Both the position numbers and the translations under genes were made by a program. DNA of 64,000 nucleotides from the NCBI GenBank assembly GCA_016802295.1, contig JAESIW010000065.1, positions 1,359,743-1,423,742 on the forward strand, in the 5' to 3' direction. Within the stretch, counting starts at the first letter, position 1. Every line of letters starts with the position of its first letter. This document shows positions 1-13,600 of the stretch, one piece after another. The stretch comes from Brachionus rotundiformis (Eukaryota; Rotifera; Eurotatoria; Ploima; Brachionidae). The notes below the pieces were generated by a model. It was not told the DNA's origin. It did not search any database and worked only from the letters and a program-made list of their open reading frames with translations.

Positions 1-488
1 AAAGATTTCCTTTATGTTGGTGTAAGAAAAGAACAATTATAAACTTTTCTGTATATCAATGGAAAATTTTATCAACATATTAAACTTTTTTGTACTTTAT
101 TATCTTTGGCAGTGTCGAGCTAAATTAGCCATATCCATTGAATTTGTGCAGCGTGGCCTTGAATAATTAGATGGATGTAGATTTTGTAACAATATCAGAT
201 AATCTAAAAAATACGTATATAAGTTAAATGCATGATTAAAAGATAAATAAAGCTTATGAATTTGGTAAAACATTTCTAAACTATAAATAGTACTACTAAT
301 AATATATAATCTTAATAGGAAGTTTAAATTTTAATAACCGTCCAGTCTATATTTGATTCAAAATTAGAAATTTTATAATCACTAATTTTTTATATTGTTT
401 ACATTGAATTCAAGGATTTTTAAAAACGAACAATTAGATTTAACAAGAATTTAAAAAATTTATTTTTGGCTTTAATAAAATTATTGAA
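1..488. other. AT-rich intergenic, no gene seen
   Basis: Very AT-rich sequence with stops in every frame. It lies downstream of the stop codon of the minus-strand receptor gene, so part of it is probably that gene's 3' UTR. I see no exon, repeat or RNA gene. Confidence 0.6.
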
Positions 489-2850
489 TTAAACAAAAAT
501 TTTGGAGTTTTTTGTTAAATTGTTATTTATATGTTTACAAATAAATACATTTTGTCTTTTGAATTGATTTTGCATTTTTGTTTTACATTTTAATAAATTT
601 AAAAAAGCTTTTCTGAAACATTTATTAAACATGGTATAAATGATAGGATTTATCATTGAAGAAGTATAACCAAGCCAAGTAATGCTCAAAATCAATTGAT
701 CATTTCCCAGAAAATAACAACTGTAGCATAAGACGGAAGCAACATTTACAATAAAAAATGGAGACCAAAACAAAACAAACATTGTGAATATGATCATTAG
801 TACTTTGAGCGCTTTTTCTTCATTGTTTTGTTTGTTATACATTTTTATCTGTTGTTTAGTTGAGTTAGAAAACAAGCTATTGCTTCTTAGTATTAAATCA
901 GCACTTGACAAATTAGATTTTTTGTTGCTCTTACCACTTATGCGACTTAACAATGAAATATTTTGGCTCATTTTACGTAATGTAGCCTCGTTAAACGAAT
1001 TGTGATACTCAAAAAAACTAAATGAGCCAAAAGAAACATTTGAGTTCTTTCTGGCTCTATTTTCACCACAATCCGGATTTAACTCTTTATTTGACTTACT
1101 AGTTAAACTAAATAAAATAGACAATTCGTTCTGGTCACCTGAATTATGATCTTGGCATAAATTTTTACATTTTTTGTACATATAGCTCGTTTTATAATTG
1201 ATTCTGGTATCCAAAGACTTTAAAGCTGAATTCTCAAGTGTTTGATCACATTTCTTACTTAATGAGCTGCTTTCTGAATGATGAATTAGAATGTATTTAA
1301 GCGGTTTGTCTAATTTGCTATCTGATTTAGACCTAGTAAGATGTAATCTGGACGATTTTCCTTCTGATGCTTGCTTGGTAATCAATTGATCAAACAAATT
1401 TTCTCTTTTTGAGTGCACTTCACTGAAATCGGTTCTGGAAATTCTGGGCAAATTGGCCGAGAATTTGCGCTTAGTATCTGAATTTCCGATCGAATTTGTT
1501 TTGGAATTTTTGTCACTATGTAAAAATATATTTGAAAACAAGGACACCTTTTTTTCAATTTTATTCGATTGTAAGAATAATTCTTTTTTTTTGATAATCT
1601 TTTTAAGCGAAACTATAGTAAATGAATATGTGATAGCTATAATAAGAAATGGAATGTAGAATGCCAATATGCTACCATAAAGCTTGAACGTAGAATGATT
1701 TAAAGAACATATTGAATTTGATTCTATGTACAAATTAGTTGGGTTTTGGTACCCCAAGGCCAAAAGGGGAACTGATATTGAGAAAGAAATTAGCCATACA
1801 AGGCTAATTTTGATCAACATTAACTTACGCGTCTTATTTCGACCGTATTTTAATGGAAACCGGATGGTAAAAAATCTATCCATTGACATAACACACATAT
1901 GCCATATTGAACATGTACACAAAAATATGTCAGCACTTACCTAAAATTTATTAACTAATTATTTTTATTTTAACGTAAATATAATTAAATTTAATTTTTG
2001 AAAAATTTTAAAATATTCGGTGGCTAGGAAGTTAACATTTTATGTCAAGAAAAGCCAATTTTGGACCAAGTCTGTTGGTACTAAGAAACAAATTATCCAA
2101 TTAAATTAGAAGACATAAAACAAATTTATTATTATTTTATAAATTTCATTTATTAAAGATAACTTAGGAAATTTAAACAAACATCGAATTTATTTCTTGG
2201 TATGCATTATTTTTTTACCAATAAATGAAAAGAGAACAAGTTCGAAACAAAAAATATATTGTATAGCTATCACTGGTAATATAATACCAACCTAAATAGT
2301 ATTTTATTTTTACTTAAAAATAAAGAATAATTTTTTTTCGATTTAATTTTAAAATTTGATTGATAATATTTAGAAAAATTAAATTATATTTTAAATTTGT
2401 TTGTGCTCAATTAATAAGTTGATTATGAATTTAAGAACTATTTAAAGTACTAATCTTAGGAAAATAAACTTTTTCCAATTAATAAAAATAATAAAAACTT
2501 ACCCAAATAATGCAGACTATTTTGCCAAATGGAAAAAAGCCAATCATTTCTGACCAAAGACTCAATGGCATAACCAAAATAGCCACAAGCATGTCAGCCA
2601 AAGCAAGTGACATCAAAAAATAGTTTGTTGTATTTTGCAAAGTTTTATTCTTTACAACTGCTAAAACCACCATCATATTTCCAAAGATAGTGAATCCAAT
2701 CACTAATAAAAAACTCAAGTACCATAATCGATTTTGAAAAACTAATTGCGACGAATTAAAATTTTTCTTTTGAATTTGTGAAATGTTTTCAAATTCTTTG
2801 TTTATTTGACTAAATTTTGTTAAAATATCCATTTTAAATTTTATTTTCAA
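489..2850 (-). CDS. 5-HT2-like serotonin receptor (class A GPCR)
   Basis: Seven-TM amine receptor, most like the 5-HT2 group, which couples to Gq. Two exons: 2503-2850 and 489-1940, with a 562-bp phase-0 intron (GTAAGT donor, TAG acceptor). Total about 599 aa. Exon 1 encodes TM1-TM2 and the start of TM3 (NYFLMSLALADM). The junction reads CIIW then VSADIFLC, which aligns without gaps to 5-HT2 receptors and supplies the amine-binding Asp (about D120). Other marks are the TM3/ECL2 cysteine pair, DRF instead of DRY (137-139), TM6 FWSPFF and TM7 NPIIYTMFN. TM5 keeps one serine (GS) but has Ala at the second serine position, as some 5-HT2 receptors do. The third intracellular loop is very long, about 250 aa and Ser/Asn/Lys-rich. 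The start is ATG at 2850; a second in-frame ATG lies at 2832. The subtype is inferred from TM motifs; an octopamine or dopamine ligand is less likely. Confidence 0.85.
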
Positions 2851-5118
2851 ATCATTTTTAACATATTATAAAAGATAATTTCGATTGTATTTTTTTCGTT
2901 TAGCCTGATACTCATAAAAACAACTAAATATCTATTAAATCGATTAAAATTAAAGACACTTAAGACAAAACCAAACTAATTAAAAAATATTAACAGTATT
3001 TTAAAATACTTAAATCTAATTGCTCTTTCTATTTTAAAGGATAATCTTGAGATTGAATGAGTGTTATTGAAACATTTTGTCGAATAATTCTGTCTGTATT
3101 AATTAATAGTTTAATTTAAGGCTTTTAGAAAAAATAATTGTAAGCCAAATTAATTACGTCAGAATTTTTAAAACTAAATTTAAAAATAAGGGGCGACATA
3201 ACAAAAATACTAAAACAAAATCAATAATTTCTAAAAATAAATCATCTTCCGCTTACAGTTCCGCGGTACAAGACTAACTAGCTTTTTTGAAATTAATCAT
3301 CTAATAACCACTCAAAGGAATACGCACACATGCATAAATTGAATGTTTTTATATTCTTGGCAGATAATGATGGTTATTATTGAATGTTTTTGATATTTAA
3401 TAACATTTTTATTACTATAATAAAATTGAAAAAATAGACAAATAATCTTAGGAGAAATTACATCAATTGATAAAAAAAAAACAATTAAATTTTTCTTTCA
3501 ATACCATTTTAGAAAAATAATACCATGCTTGAAAATTAAATCATATGCAACTGAATGAATTATCTAATATTTTTTGCTGAAAAGTTTCAAATAAAAGAGA
3601 AGTTTATAATTAAATTTCTTATAAAACCTAATTATAATTACCTTTTTCAATGTTATTTTAAAACAAATTTCTTAGCTTTTTTATTATTATGAATTTGGTG
3701 CCTTATCACTTCCGAATACTCCAACAAAAATTCTTCAACTGATACTTTTTACACATATTTTTAATTAGCAAAAGACGATTATGTAAAATATTTACAATTA
3801 AAACTTAAATTAACTAATTATTAACTTGACTTGCTTTTAAAAAAGTTTTAAAAAACAATAATTGAAACATAAATAAAATTGTTTATGATAACTTTCAGTT
3901 GTACTGTATGGTTTGAATTATTTTATAATAAAAACACTTAGCTTTATTGATATTAATAATTAATTCAGTGCTGAAAAATCGATGATATAAAAGGATAATC
4001 GACAGATGAGCATAGGGAATTGATTTTTCCCATCAAATTGCCTTGAGTTAAAGTATCGTTACTACGGACTGAATATTTAAGTATTATTTAAATCGATTTT
4101 AATCGATTCAAAATGTTATATTTTCTTTAAAAGATAAAGTAACCAAAATAAAAATTTTATTTAATTTTTTCTCAATAAATTTGAAAAAATATAAAACGCA
4201 ACCAGAACAATCATTGTTCTAACTGTTATTTAGGCTGAGATTGCGTAAATAAAAATTTCAAATTATTAACTTATTAATTTACTAATTAAAAATTTCTTGC
4301 TGTTTTTCAATTTTTTTCATCATGATCTGCTATGTATTTATTGTCTAAATATTTAATAATCTAATTTCAATACTCTTATTTTAACCAAAAAACAAAAGAC
4401 TTGATTTAAATTTCAAATTATTAACTAATTAAATAAAAGTGTATTATTTTAGATGTATTGTTGACATTTCTTGTAGCTATTTAATTAAAATTTTTAAAAC
4501 ATAAAAGTAAATACTGTAAAACTTAGCACAGAAATCATTAATATTTTTACAGATTTTCTTGGAAAATTTTAAATTTCTAATGTTCGGTTTTTCCAATTAA
4601 ATTAAGTGTTCCCTAGATAATTTTTAAATTATTAAAAATTTAATTTTATTCAATACATATTTTCTTTATTTGTTTTGTTATATTATGGGTAATTGGATAT
4701 AAAAAATAGATAAAAGCCATTCTGTGAAAATGAATTTGTTGTATGTGTTTTTTTGACATTTTTTAGAATTATGGGTTTAAATGAATTCTGTAAAAATCAT
4801 TTTTCTCTAATGAAAGAATTTAAATTAATTTGAAAAAACGAATTCTTATCAGTTGATTACTCTTGAAATATTTTTCTAATAATAAAAATTGATTTCATTT
4901 TTAAGAAAATTTATTAAATCTACTTTTATCACAAAATTTATAACATTTTAATCTAAATATTAAATAAATAAACAAAATAAATCAAAAATAATCTTTATTT
5001 ACATTATTTTCTTTAAAAAAAATTTGTTTAATTTTGGGCCATCTTAACTCTGATGCGAAATTCTATAAATTATCAAGCTTCTTGACTAGAACCATTTGAT
5101 CTATTCGTTCAATTTTAA
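2851..5118. other. AT-rich intergenic, no gene seen
   Basis: About 2.3 kb between the receptor start and the stop of the Rac gene. It should hold the receptor promoter and 5' UTR. Slightly more complex stretches (about 3240-3290 and 4000-4090) have no open frame worth calling. Confidence 0.55.
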
Positions 5119-5813
5119 TTAAGACAAAGTGCACTTGGCATATTTTCGCTGTTTTTTTTTTATCTTGTATTTCCCCAGACCAGCTCGTATGGCTATTTCG
5201 AAAACTTTACTTAAATTTCGTTGAGTTAAAGCCGAGCACTCAATGTATTGAAGTGCTCCAATTTCTTCAGCCAGTTGGGTCGCCTTCTGGACACTTACTG
5301 GCATCATGTGCCTCGTCTAAATTCAAAAGGATTTTTAAAAAATTCTAAAAAAAGACACTTACCCTTAATTTTTCCAATGTATGGATATCATCTCTTAGGT
5401 CAGATTTAGTGCCTACCAAAATGACTGGTGTATCAGGACAATAAAATTTAACTTCGTTGTTCCATTTTGTTTTGACATTTTCGAAAGAAGAGGGGTTTAC
5501 AATGGAAAAACATATGAGAAAAACATCAGTCTGAGGATAAGAGAGTGGTCTGAGGCGATCGTAATCTTCCTGACCGGCCGTGTCCCACAGACCAATATTG
5601 ACAGCCTCATTATCAATCATTATATTGGCTGAATAGTTGTCAAAAACTGTTGGGATGTACTCCCCTGGAAAAGCGTTTGACGTGTAGCTCATCAAAAGAC
5701 ATGTTTTTCCGACAGCACTTTAAAATTTTTTCCATAAGATTTTTATTTAGAATTAAAAATTTTCAATACCCATCGCCGACTACAACACATTTGACTGCCC
5801 GGTAGGTGCTCAT
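5119..5813 (-). CDS. Rac-family small GTPase
   Basis: Rho-family GTP-binding switch of the Rac/RhoG type; it regulates actin and adhesion at the membrane. Three exons: 5770-5813, 5363-5717 and 5119-5316, with introns of 52 and 46 bp. Total 198 aa, against about 192 for Rac1. The first exon is only 44 nt (MSTYRAVK...) and ends inside the P-loop. The joined P-loop reads GDGAVGKT (13-20). Then follow switch I (YIPTVFDNYSA), switch II (DTAGQEDYDRLRPLSYPQT), base recognition TKSD and SALTQ. The Rho insert helix has the same length as in Rac. The C-terminus is polybasic (KIKKKQRKYAK) and ends in the CAAX box CTLS. A terminal Ser usually favours farnesylation, whereas Rac1 (CLLL) is geranylgeranylated. 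I cannot separate Rac from RhoG or Mig-2/Mtl orthology by eye, but the insert resembles Rac most. Confidence 0.92.
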
Positions 5814-8800
5814 AATTGAATTACATAAATAAAATTTTTGATTAGATATAAATATTTTTTTATCTTAACTAAAATAATTTTGTTGAATTTATATTTGATA
5901 AATTGGATAAAATATAAATGTAAAAGCTTTAACACTCTAGAATACCACGAAAAAAAATCTTTGACCAAAAATCAAAGGCTTAGACATAAGACTTCAAATT
6001 ATCAATAAAAATGAAGTGATAAAAAAATTCTAAAATAAAAGATTACAAGAATAAATTATTTCAAACATCTCCCTTATTACAAACTTAAATGAATCTGTCG
6101 AGTGTAAATGAAGAATTTAGACCAAAAATTGACAATCGATCTTTAAAAAATTATAATTATATTTTTGAATCGCTCAGAAAATTTATTTATTTTTGTTTAG
6201 ATGGAATCTTCAGCATGAATTTAGCAAAAAAATCAATAGCTAACTCTTAACCAAACTATTAATTTGTCTATACTCAAAAATCTTCTAATTTAAATCTGTT
6301 CGAACGTTTTATTTGAAAAAAATAGCCAAAGAGTTTTAAGCCTCCCGTTGGTCAATTAAATTTTAATCAAATTTAAAAATTGTATTTAATTTTTGTGTGC
6401 GTGTGTGTTTTTTTCATTATTTTAAGGAAATTTTCATTAACAAATAAATATTTGTCTTGGATACCTTAAATTTAGAGTCAAATATTTATTTTAAGTTGAC
6501 TTGAATCTAGATTATTCCAGTTAATGATCTGTGAATGGTATCCGGATTAACTCAACCCATAATTGTGTGTCTAATGCTCATTTGAATGGAATTACCCTAA
6601 AATAATGTTTTCGTTTTTTATTTTTTATTAATACCAAAATGATGCATTTAACTTTTTAAATTATATTTTGTTTTCATATAAACACGTATTTCCTTTTTAT
6701 AACTAATTATATCCAAAACAATCAAGAGTTAATCTTACTTAAGAAAATAATCAAACAAAACTTTTGGTTTAGTCGGACAATTTGATAAAAAAGCTATTGT
6801 ATTAAGTCTTTATTCGTGTTTATATATATATATATATATGAATATACATAATCTTAAGGCATAAGGTAATAATAATACACTCAAAAAAATCGAGCTGACA
6901 AGTTAAGAGTTTGTTTAAAGGAGTCTCTGAAGAAAAATTTATTTAATTAAAAAATAGAAACTAAATTTTAAAAATAAGTTTTGGAAAATTCGGGCTTTGA
7001 ATTGTTTCGATTGTATAAAATGTTCCAATAACTCTAAGGCTTTGCTATTTTTAAAGTTAAACTTAAGATTTAACTAATTGAAAAAATAAAAAATATCCTT
7101 CAAATCATTTGAAGATTTTTTAAGATTATTTATTTGTTTGTTTTTATAGTTTTAAATCTAAACTTTAAAATATTTTAAACTTTCTTTATTTTCAATTATA
7201 ATTGTATTCGCTTGTTTAAAGAATAGCCCGACAATTTTATATGTTATTAATTAAAAGGATGAAATAGAATTTGAGGCTTTGAGAGATTTTAGTTGAAAAA
7301 TTTGACTGAAAAAAAAACTTTCTACACTTTTTTCTTTGTCACTTAATTCTAATTAAGCAAAAAAATTAATAATATTCAAGGTACAATTCAAATTGCTAGC
7401 ATTTCATAAACTATAAAGAGAATAATTTAAAAAGGCTAGACTATATTGAGAATCGAAGATTCTTATCTGACTAATAAAAATATATATACCATTGGGGCAA
7501 TATTATTTGTAGGATAAAAATTATTTCTAAATGTTTTCAATTATTCCATGCCAAAAATATCAAAATCTTTACGATACGATATCGATTAAATCTATAAGAA
7601 AATCTTATATTCACTAACCTCATTCATTTTAATCAAAAACGAGGTCTTGATCCAAAACTAGACTTCAGTGCTGAATGTTTATTGCAAACAAACTAGGATA
7701 TTTGTTTGTTTAAAATATTGCTTATCTTTATCATTTGTTTTCTAAATAGCCCAGCTTAAAAATTATAAAAATTGATATTTAATTGAAAAGCGTAGAATTT
7801 AAGTATAATATCCTAAAGATAAAAATCCAAACTAGGCAAGATTTTGCTGCATTTGAGAATCCACTTCTGATAATTTTGGGATACAAGCTGTACTAATAAC
7901 TAAGTAATGAGATTTTAATGCATATTTTTAACATATAAAGCAGTCGTCCATGAGAATGACAGCTTAAAAATAGACAGAATAGCTTCTGGGCTTGGAAAAG
8001 ATATTTATTTATCATTTAAAAATATAGGTTTACTTTTGATTGATGATAACCTGAGTAGTTAAATTTTAATAGTTAAAAAAAGATTTTAAAACATTTATTT
8101 CCGACATTTATTTCTTTGCATATGCTTTTTATAGTGAAATTAATTTAAAATGAAATCAAATAGAAGATTATTGAACAATTTTCGAAACTAATGAATGAAA
8201 AAAATCTTATATCTTGTTATATAATATTATTATAAATAGTGAAACCAGTATTATAAAATTTACAATTTGGAATAATCTCTCTTTAATCTCAGTTGCCGCC
8301 TAGAAAGAAAATGCTAAAATAATATTTCGTTAAAGAGAACCTTCAAAACATGAGTATATTTTAGGCATGGATTATTATTTTATCTCTTAATAAATATCAA
8401 TAAAACCAATTTTTTATAGTTTTATGCTTATAATTACTTTCCGGAGATCAATAAATACCGTTTTTCTGCTTAATTTTTATGATCATTCGTAATGAATTAA
8501 CATTTATAGTAAGGTATGGAAATTTAATGAGCCTAATCAAGTGTTCAATCCAAACTTAAGAGGATAAAAATATTTAAAACAGAACAAAAAATATCGATTT
8601 AACTGATTGATTAAACAAATTGTTTACAAACAAACCAATTTTTTTTATTATGAAACCTGAACAATAAAAAAAATAAAAATATAAAAAAAATTTTTTTAAT
8701 TTTGATTTTTTTTTCAATTTTTTTTTAAATAAATAAGTATCACTTTCGCAACTAAGATCAATCTTTTATAAGTAAAACAAAAAATCAAAATTAAGAGTAA

Positions 8801-10676
8801 TCATTACAAGCAAACTCTATTTAAACTAAATTACATATTCACAAATATTTATTTTAAATTGTTCTGTTTAACTTGCTCTATTTCTAAATTTTTTATAGAA
8901 TACTTTTTTGGAGACTTGGTTGGAAATTATAAGAACTAGATAGAATTCAAGTAGTTTATTGGAATCAGAAATCTAATATTGAATTATTTGAAAGAGTTTG
9001 TATTGCATTTAATTAATTGTGGTTTAGATATAATAAAAAAATATTGTGAGAACTGGGTCACAAGGCTATTATGCTAGTTATCAAGGAAAAATTGGGTTTT
9101 AATTAACTGCTATATAAAATTACTTAAATTATTAAATTTTATCAGTTTTTACCGTATGTTGTAAAGACGCATATTATCGCAAAAAAATTAATCAAACGCT
9201 TTTACAAATAAATTATAATGTCAGTTCTTATTTATAAAATAAAAATATTATAAGCTATAGAATTAGACCGACGGAACGAGAGTAAATTTAGTCGCGTAAT
9301 GGCGGCTTTCAATTTACAAAAATCAAAATGAAATTAAACAAAATTTTTAAATAATTTTTATTTAGATCAAAAATTGTCAAATGCAAGTTATCTGCATTAT
9401 AAAGCATCATTAAAGCAGCTTTTACATTGATAATTGAATTCATTTTCAAATTCATTCTTTTTTTTAAATTAATTAAATTTAAAAAATTAATTTGAATTAA
9501 AAATTCAGTAAAAAATGCTTATTATTTTAACTAAATTAACTAAATGATAATTTAATTTAATTCTTTATTGAAAAAAAAATCAAATAAAATAAAATTAAGT
9601 CGATTTATGAGTGCGTATAATAAATCGTTGATAAAATTAACGTATAACATTTGACTAATAAAAATAGCGAAAAATTATTTCCCCAAAAATTTCATGACTG
9701 TATTGGGAGGAAAAATAATATTTAAAACACAATCTTAATATAATATATATAATTGTCTGTTGGTAAATATCATTTTTAATCAATTTAGCAAGATTGTTAT
9801 ATAAAGACTAATTTTAATTAATAAAAATTTCAACAGAATTATTAAACAAAGGTTTTTTTTTCTAAAAAGCCACTGGAAAAAATGGCATAAAGAAACAAAA
9901 AAATTCAAATTTAAATCATGATGAAAAATTATTGGATTTTAAATTGTAAAATTTGTTACAATTTAAAGTTAATATTTTTCTTACATAAGAGATGCAAAAA
10001 TATATAAATGTAAAATTTTGCATTGAACTTAATGATTTTGTGGTTCATCATGATTTGTTTTTTAAATATTTGCATTAGATTTTTAAAAAAATTTTTGGTT
10101 TAATAAAAATTTGTGATCAAAATCAAAAATTCAAAAAGCAAAAAATTGTTTTTATTTCTGACATTTAGGTATATTTATTATTATTTTAATTAAAGATTTC
10201 GTTCAATAAATTGAATTTATTTAAGCTGTTAATTTCATGAAACTGATTTATAGTGATTTTATGAAATATTTTTCAAAATTCAATTTAAATTTTAAACTTT
10301 AGGTTTATTTAAAAAGATAAATCTGTAAAAAAAGTACTAAAAATAAACGCACGACTCAAAAGAGTTTATTTAAAATTAAAAATCATACTAATGAAAAAAA
10401 AAAAACTTTTAAACATATTGTATAAAATTTTTTTAAGATAATATAAATTAATTTAAATATTTTTTTTCTTTTTTAATGATAACAAAAAATTCTGTAAGAT
10501 AACAATTTTCAAAAAAAATAATAATGATATATTTCTCATATTAAAAAATAAAATCATCCCAAAATAAAAGATGAAAATAAATCAAAATAACAATAAACTT
10601 GTGAGAAAAAATAAGCCAAAATATGAATCTAACAACTAAAAAAAATTTCTTATGTCCTTAAAAATTTCTTAATAAA
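5814..10676. other. Long AT-rich intergenic region
   Basis: About 4.9 kb upstream of Rac and downstream of the BAH gene stop. I see A/T homopolymers, one TA microsatellite near 6821 and no credible exon. A short less AT-rich patch at about 9260-9310 is not open in any useful frame. Confidence 0.55.
6821..6839. repeat. (TA)n microsatellite
   Basis: An uninterrupted run of TA dinucleotides, about nine units, in intergenic DNA. It is a simple repeat with no sign of function. Confidence 0.9.
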
Positions 10677-13600
10677 TCACTTTTCTACAATTAAATTTAT
10701 CTTTTTCGTGTTTAGATCATAATCATATCGATAAAAATACATTTTTTCATTAGGATCATCCTTTTCTACATTTTCTTTCATTCTAAATATAAAAAATAAA
10801 TATAATTTAAAAACAAACATTTTTTAATTTAAATTTACTTTAAATAATTCGTATGATCAGATAAAATCGACTTGGATTTTATATGCTCTGGTGCAAGAAC
10901 TTCTGGTTCACAAGCATCTTGTGAAGATATAAGTTCATTTTCTTCAAATTTAATCGTATCATCTAAATTTTTTATTTCATTTTTTATCTGCTCAGGCTTG
11001 TAAAACATCTTTACATGAATAAGTATTTTATCTATTCAAAAAGAAAAAAATAAAATTAATAAAAAATTAATTAAAAATTTGACTAGGCTGACCACGACTA
11101 GGGTCGAGTTTGATCGACTTGATTTGAGCATACGATTGGCTTTTTTTGCCCAATGGACAATCGTTTTCATCATATGAATAATTGGTATTACTGCTCTCAT
11201 TTACCAATTCGGGTTGTTCTCTTTCCACAAGAACACAATCATTAACATTTACCACTAAATTGGATGCTTTATTCTTGATTGAAGCATAGGTTCTGTCGTC
11301 CAAAGGCTCACTGTTTACCATCCACAGGCTCTCGCTTTTTTCCGTCGGTCTACAGTCCATTGTGCTCTCGGACTCGAGCATGTTAGAATTACTTTCCAAA
11401 GGTGCATTGACGTTTACCGAATCCACATTCATGTTAGTGTTTGAATTTGAGTCAGTCTTGTCATTCATAACCATTTCCTCGCTGTCTACATTCATTTGAC
11501 TTTCTAAATTTTCATTCACTATCATCGATGTTTCATCAACTATCAAGTGAACACTGCTAGAAAGAGATGAACTAACTGATTTTTTGTCTTCTTCTTCATC
11601 CATTTTTTCATCTTGGCACAATTCTTTTTTAATCTGAACACTTTCCAAAGGTTCTTGCTTAACCATTTGATTTATGTCATTTTTAACTAGCTTAACACTG
11701 GCCGAATTGGAAGATGCAGACACCACTGAATCGGTGTCCAAATACTTTCTGGTTTCCTTGCCAGTTTCGGCATTCGAATCGGGTTCCGTTTTGGTCTCAG
11801 TTTTAGTCTCGGTTTTTTCCTCACTTTGATTGGTCAAAAACTTGGCAATATTCATAGCAACTGCTGCAGCAGCCGCTGCGGCTGCCGAAGTCGCCTGGGT
11901 GGCCGATGTTGAATTGGGCGTACAACACGAATCTTGCTGATGCTGTAAAAAGCATGCCGCTGCAGCTTTTTGCTGCTCGTCCAATGTTCCATAAAAGTTA
12001 ACATTTTCAACATTAATCATGGGCGGCATTTGGTGTATGGCAGCAGCTGCGGCCGCAGCAGCTGCAGCGGCATGTTGATGAGTCCGTATGTCCATGAGCT
12101 TTTCACTTTTGAGCTTTAATTTGGCGTAAGATGGAATCAAATAAGACGGATCTTGATAGTAGTCTGAGTTGGGAAGAAATATTTTGGACTGATTGGATGT
12201 TTCAATGGTAGAGGGGATCATAAAGGAAGGTTTATGTGGATATTTTTGGTTAATGGATGGAAAAGTGTGCGGAGGCAATGACATTGATTTAGGCAAAGGT
12301 TGTGAGTTGAAAAATCCCACTGAATTGTTGAGTGAACAGCCTACTGCAGCTGCAATTAGCTGGTTGACGCTCTCGCTTCCCGATTGTATATTGTTCCATG
12401 TCAAATGTTCTGGACGAAACGTGGGAGACTTGGGTCGCGTGGCTGTTGGCGGATAAGACCAAGCGGATGATGGTGTACTATGGTCGAATGGCAATTGAAA
12501 AGGAAATTGCGTCTGAACTCGATTGGTTGATATCGAGTTCATGTTTGTTTGATCCGGCTTTGGATCCAAGTCTTTAGAAAAAATTCCATTAATTTTTGTC
12601 TTTTAAGGTTAAGCTTAGATGACGACAATGAGTGACAAAAAAAATTGTTCATTTTTTTATATTTTTTTATTAGACAAAAAAAAATATATATATTTATATA
12701 TTTTAAAAAATAACAAAAAAAGTCTTGCTGTTTTTAAATGTACACTTTTATTCAACAACAGAAAATTTTAAAAACTCCAACAAATATTTCTCTGGCCTCG
12801 TTGATTAACTCTTGAGCAAATTTATTTAAACATCTGACCCAAAATAAAATATAAATGATTAAAATACTTCAACTCTTAAAAACAGACTCCTCTTACAATT
12901 TTACTAAACTCTATAACTCATTGTCGTCATTTGAAATATAGATCCGATTAAAGCAGAAAAATATACTCTATTCAATTTTAGGTATCTGCTAAAAACCTAA
13001 CAAAGCTTGCATCTACAACATTTTGTGTAGATCTACAATTGTAGGCTACAATTCTACAATGTAGCGTGTAGATCTACAATTGTAGGCTACAATTCTACAA
13101 TGTAGCATGAAGATTTACAATTTTAGCTAAGATTACGGTGATAAATGATAACAAAAATTAATTAAGATCAAAAGAGAGTGCCAAGTTTAAATTGAATGGT
13201 TAAAAGTAAATTATTTATTTTAAAGATAAAAAAATTCAGAAATTGTAAGAAGAGAAGCTGTTTTGAGCAGAAGAGACCCGTATTTAAGGCAATATGCGGG
13301 TCGTGAGATTAAAAATCGGATAAAAAAAAAGTGATATGTACAACGGTTCTTAATTAAGATGAAGCAAGCACTTGTTTGGTATTTAGCTCGAACCCGTTAG
13401 TAATATTATCACTTTTAGTGTTTAAGCAAACAATATCTAAATTGGCTTTACCGTTTTGTTTTTGATCGTTTTTGGTTGCTTGATTCGTTTGTACAGGCTT
13501 GGCGGGCTGAGCGACCTCTTTGGTCTTCGTTTGATTTACAGTAGACTTTGTAGCTTTACTCTGCGGCTGCTGTTGGCGCGATTTGACGGTCAAATACTGC

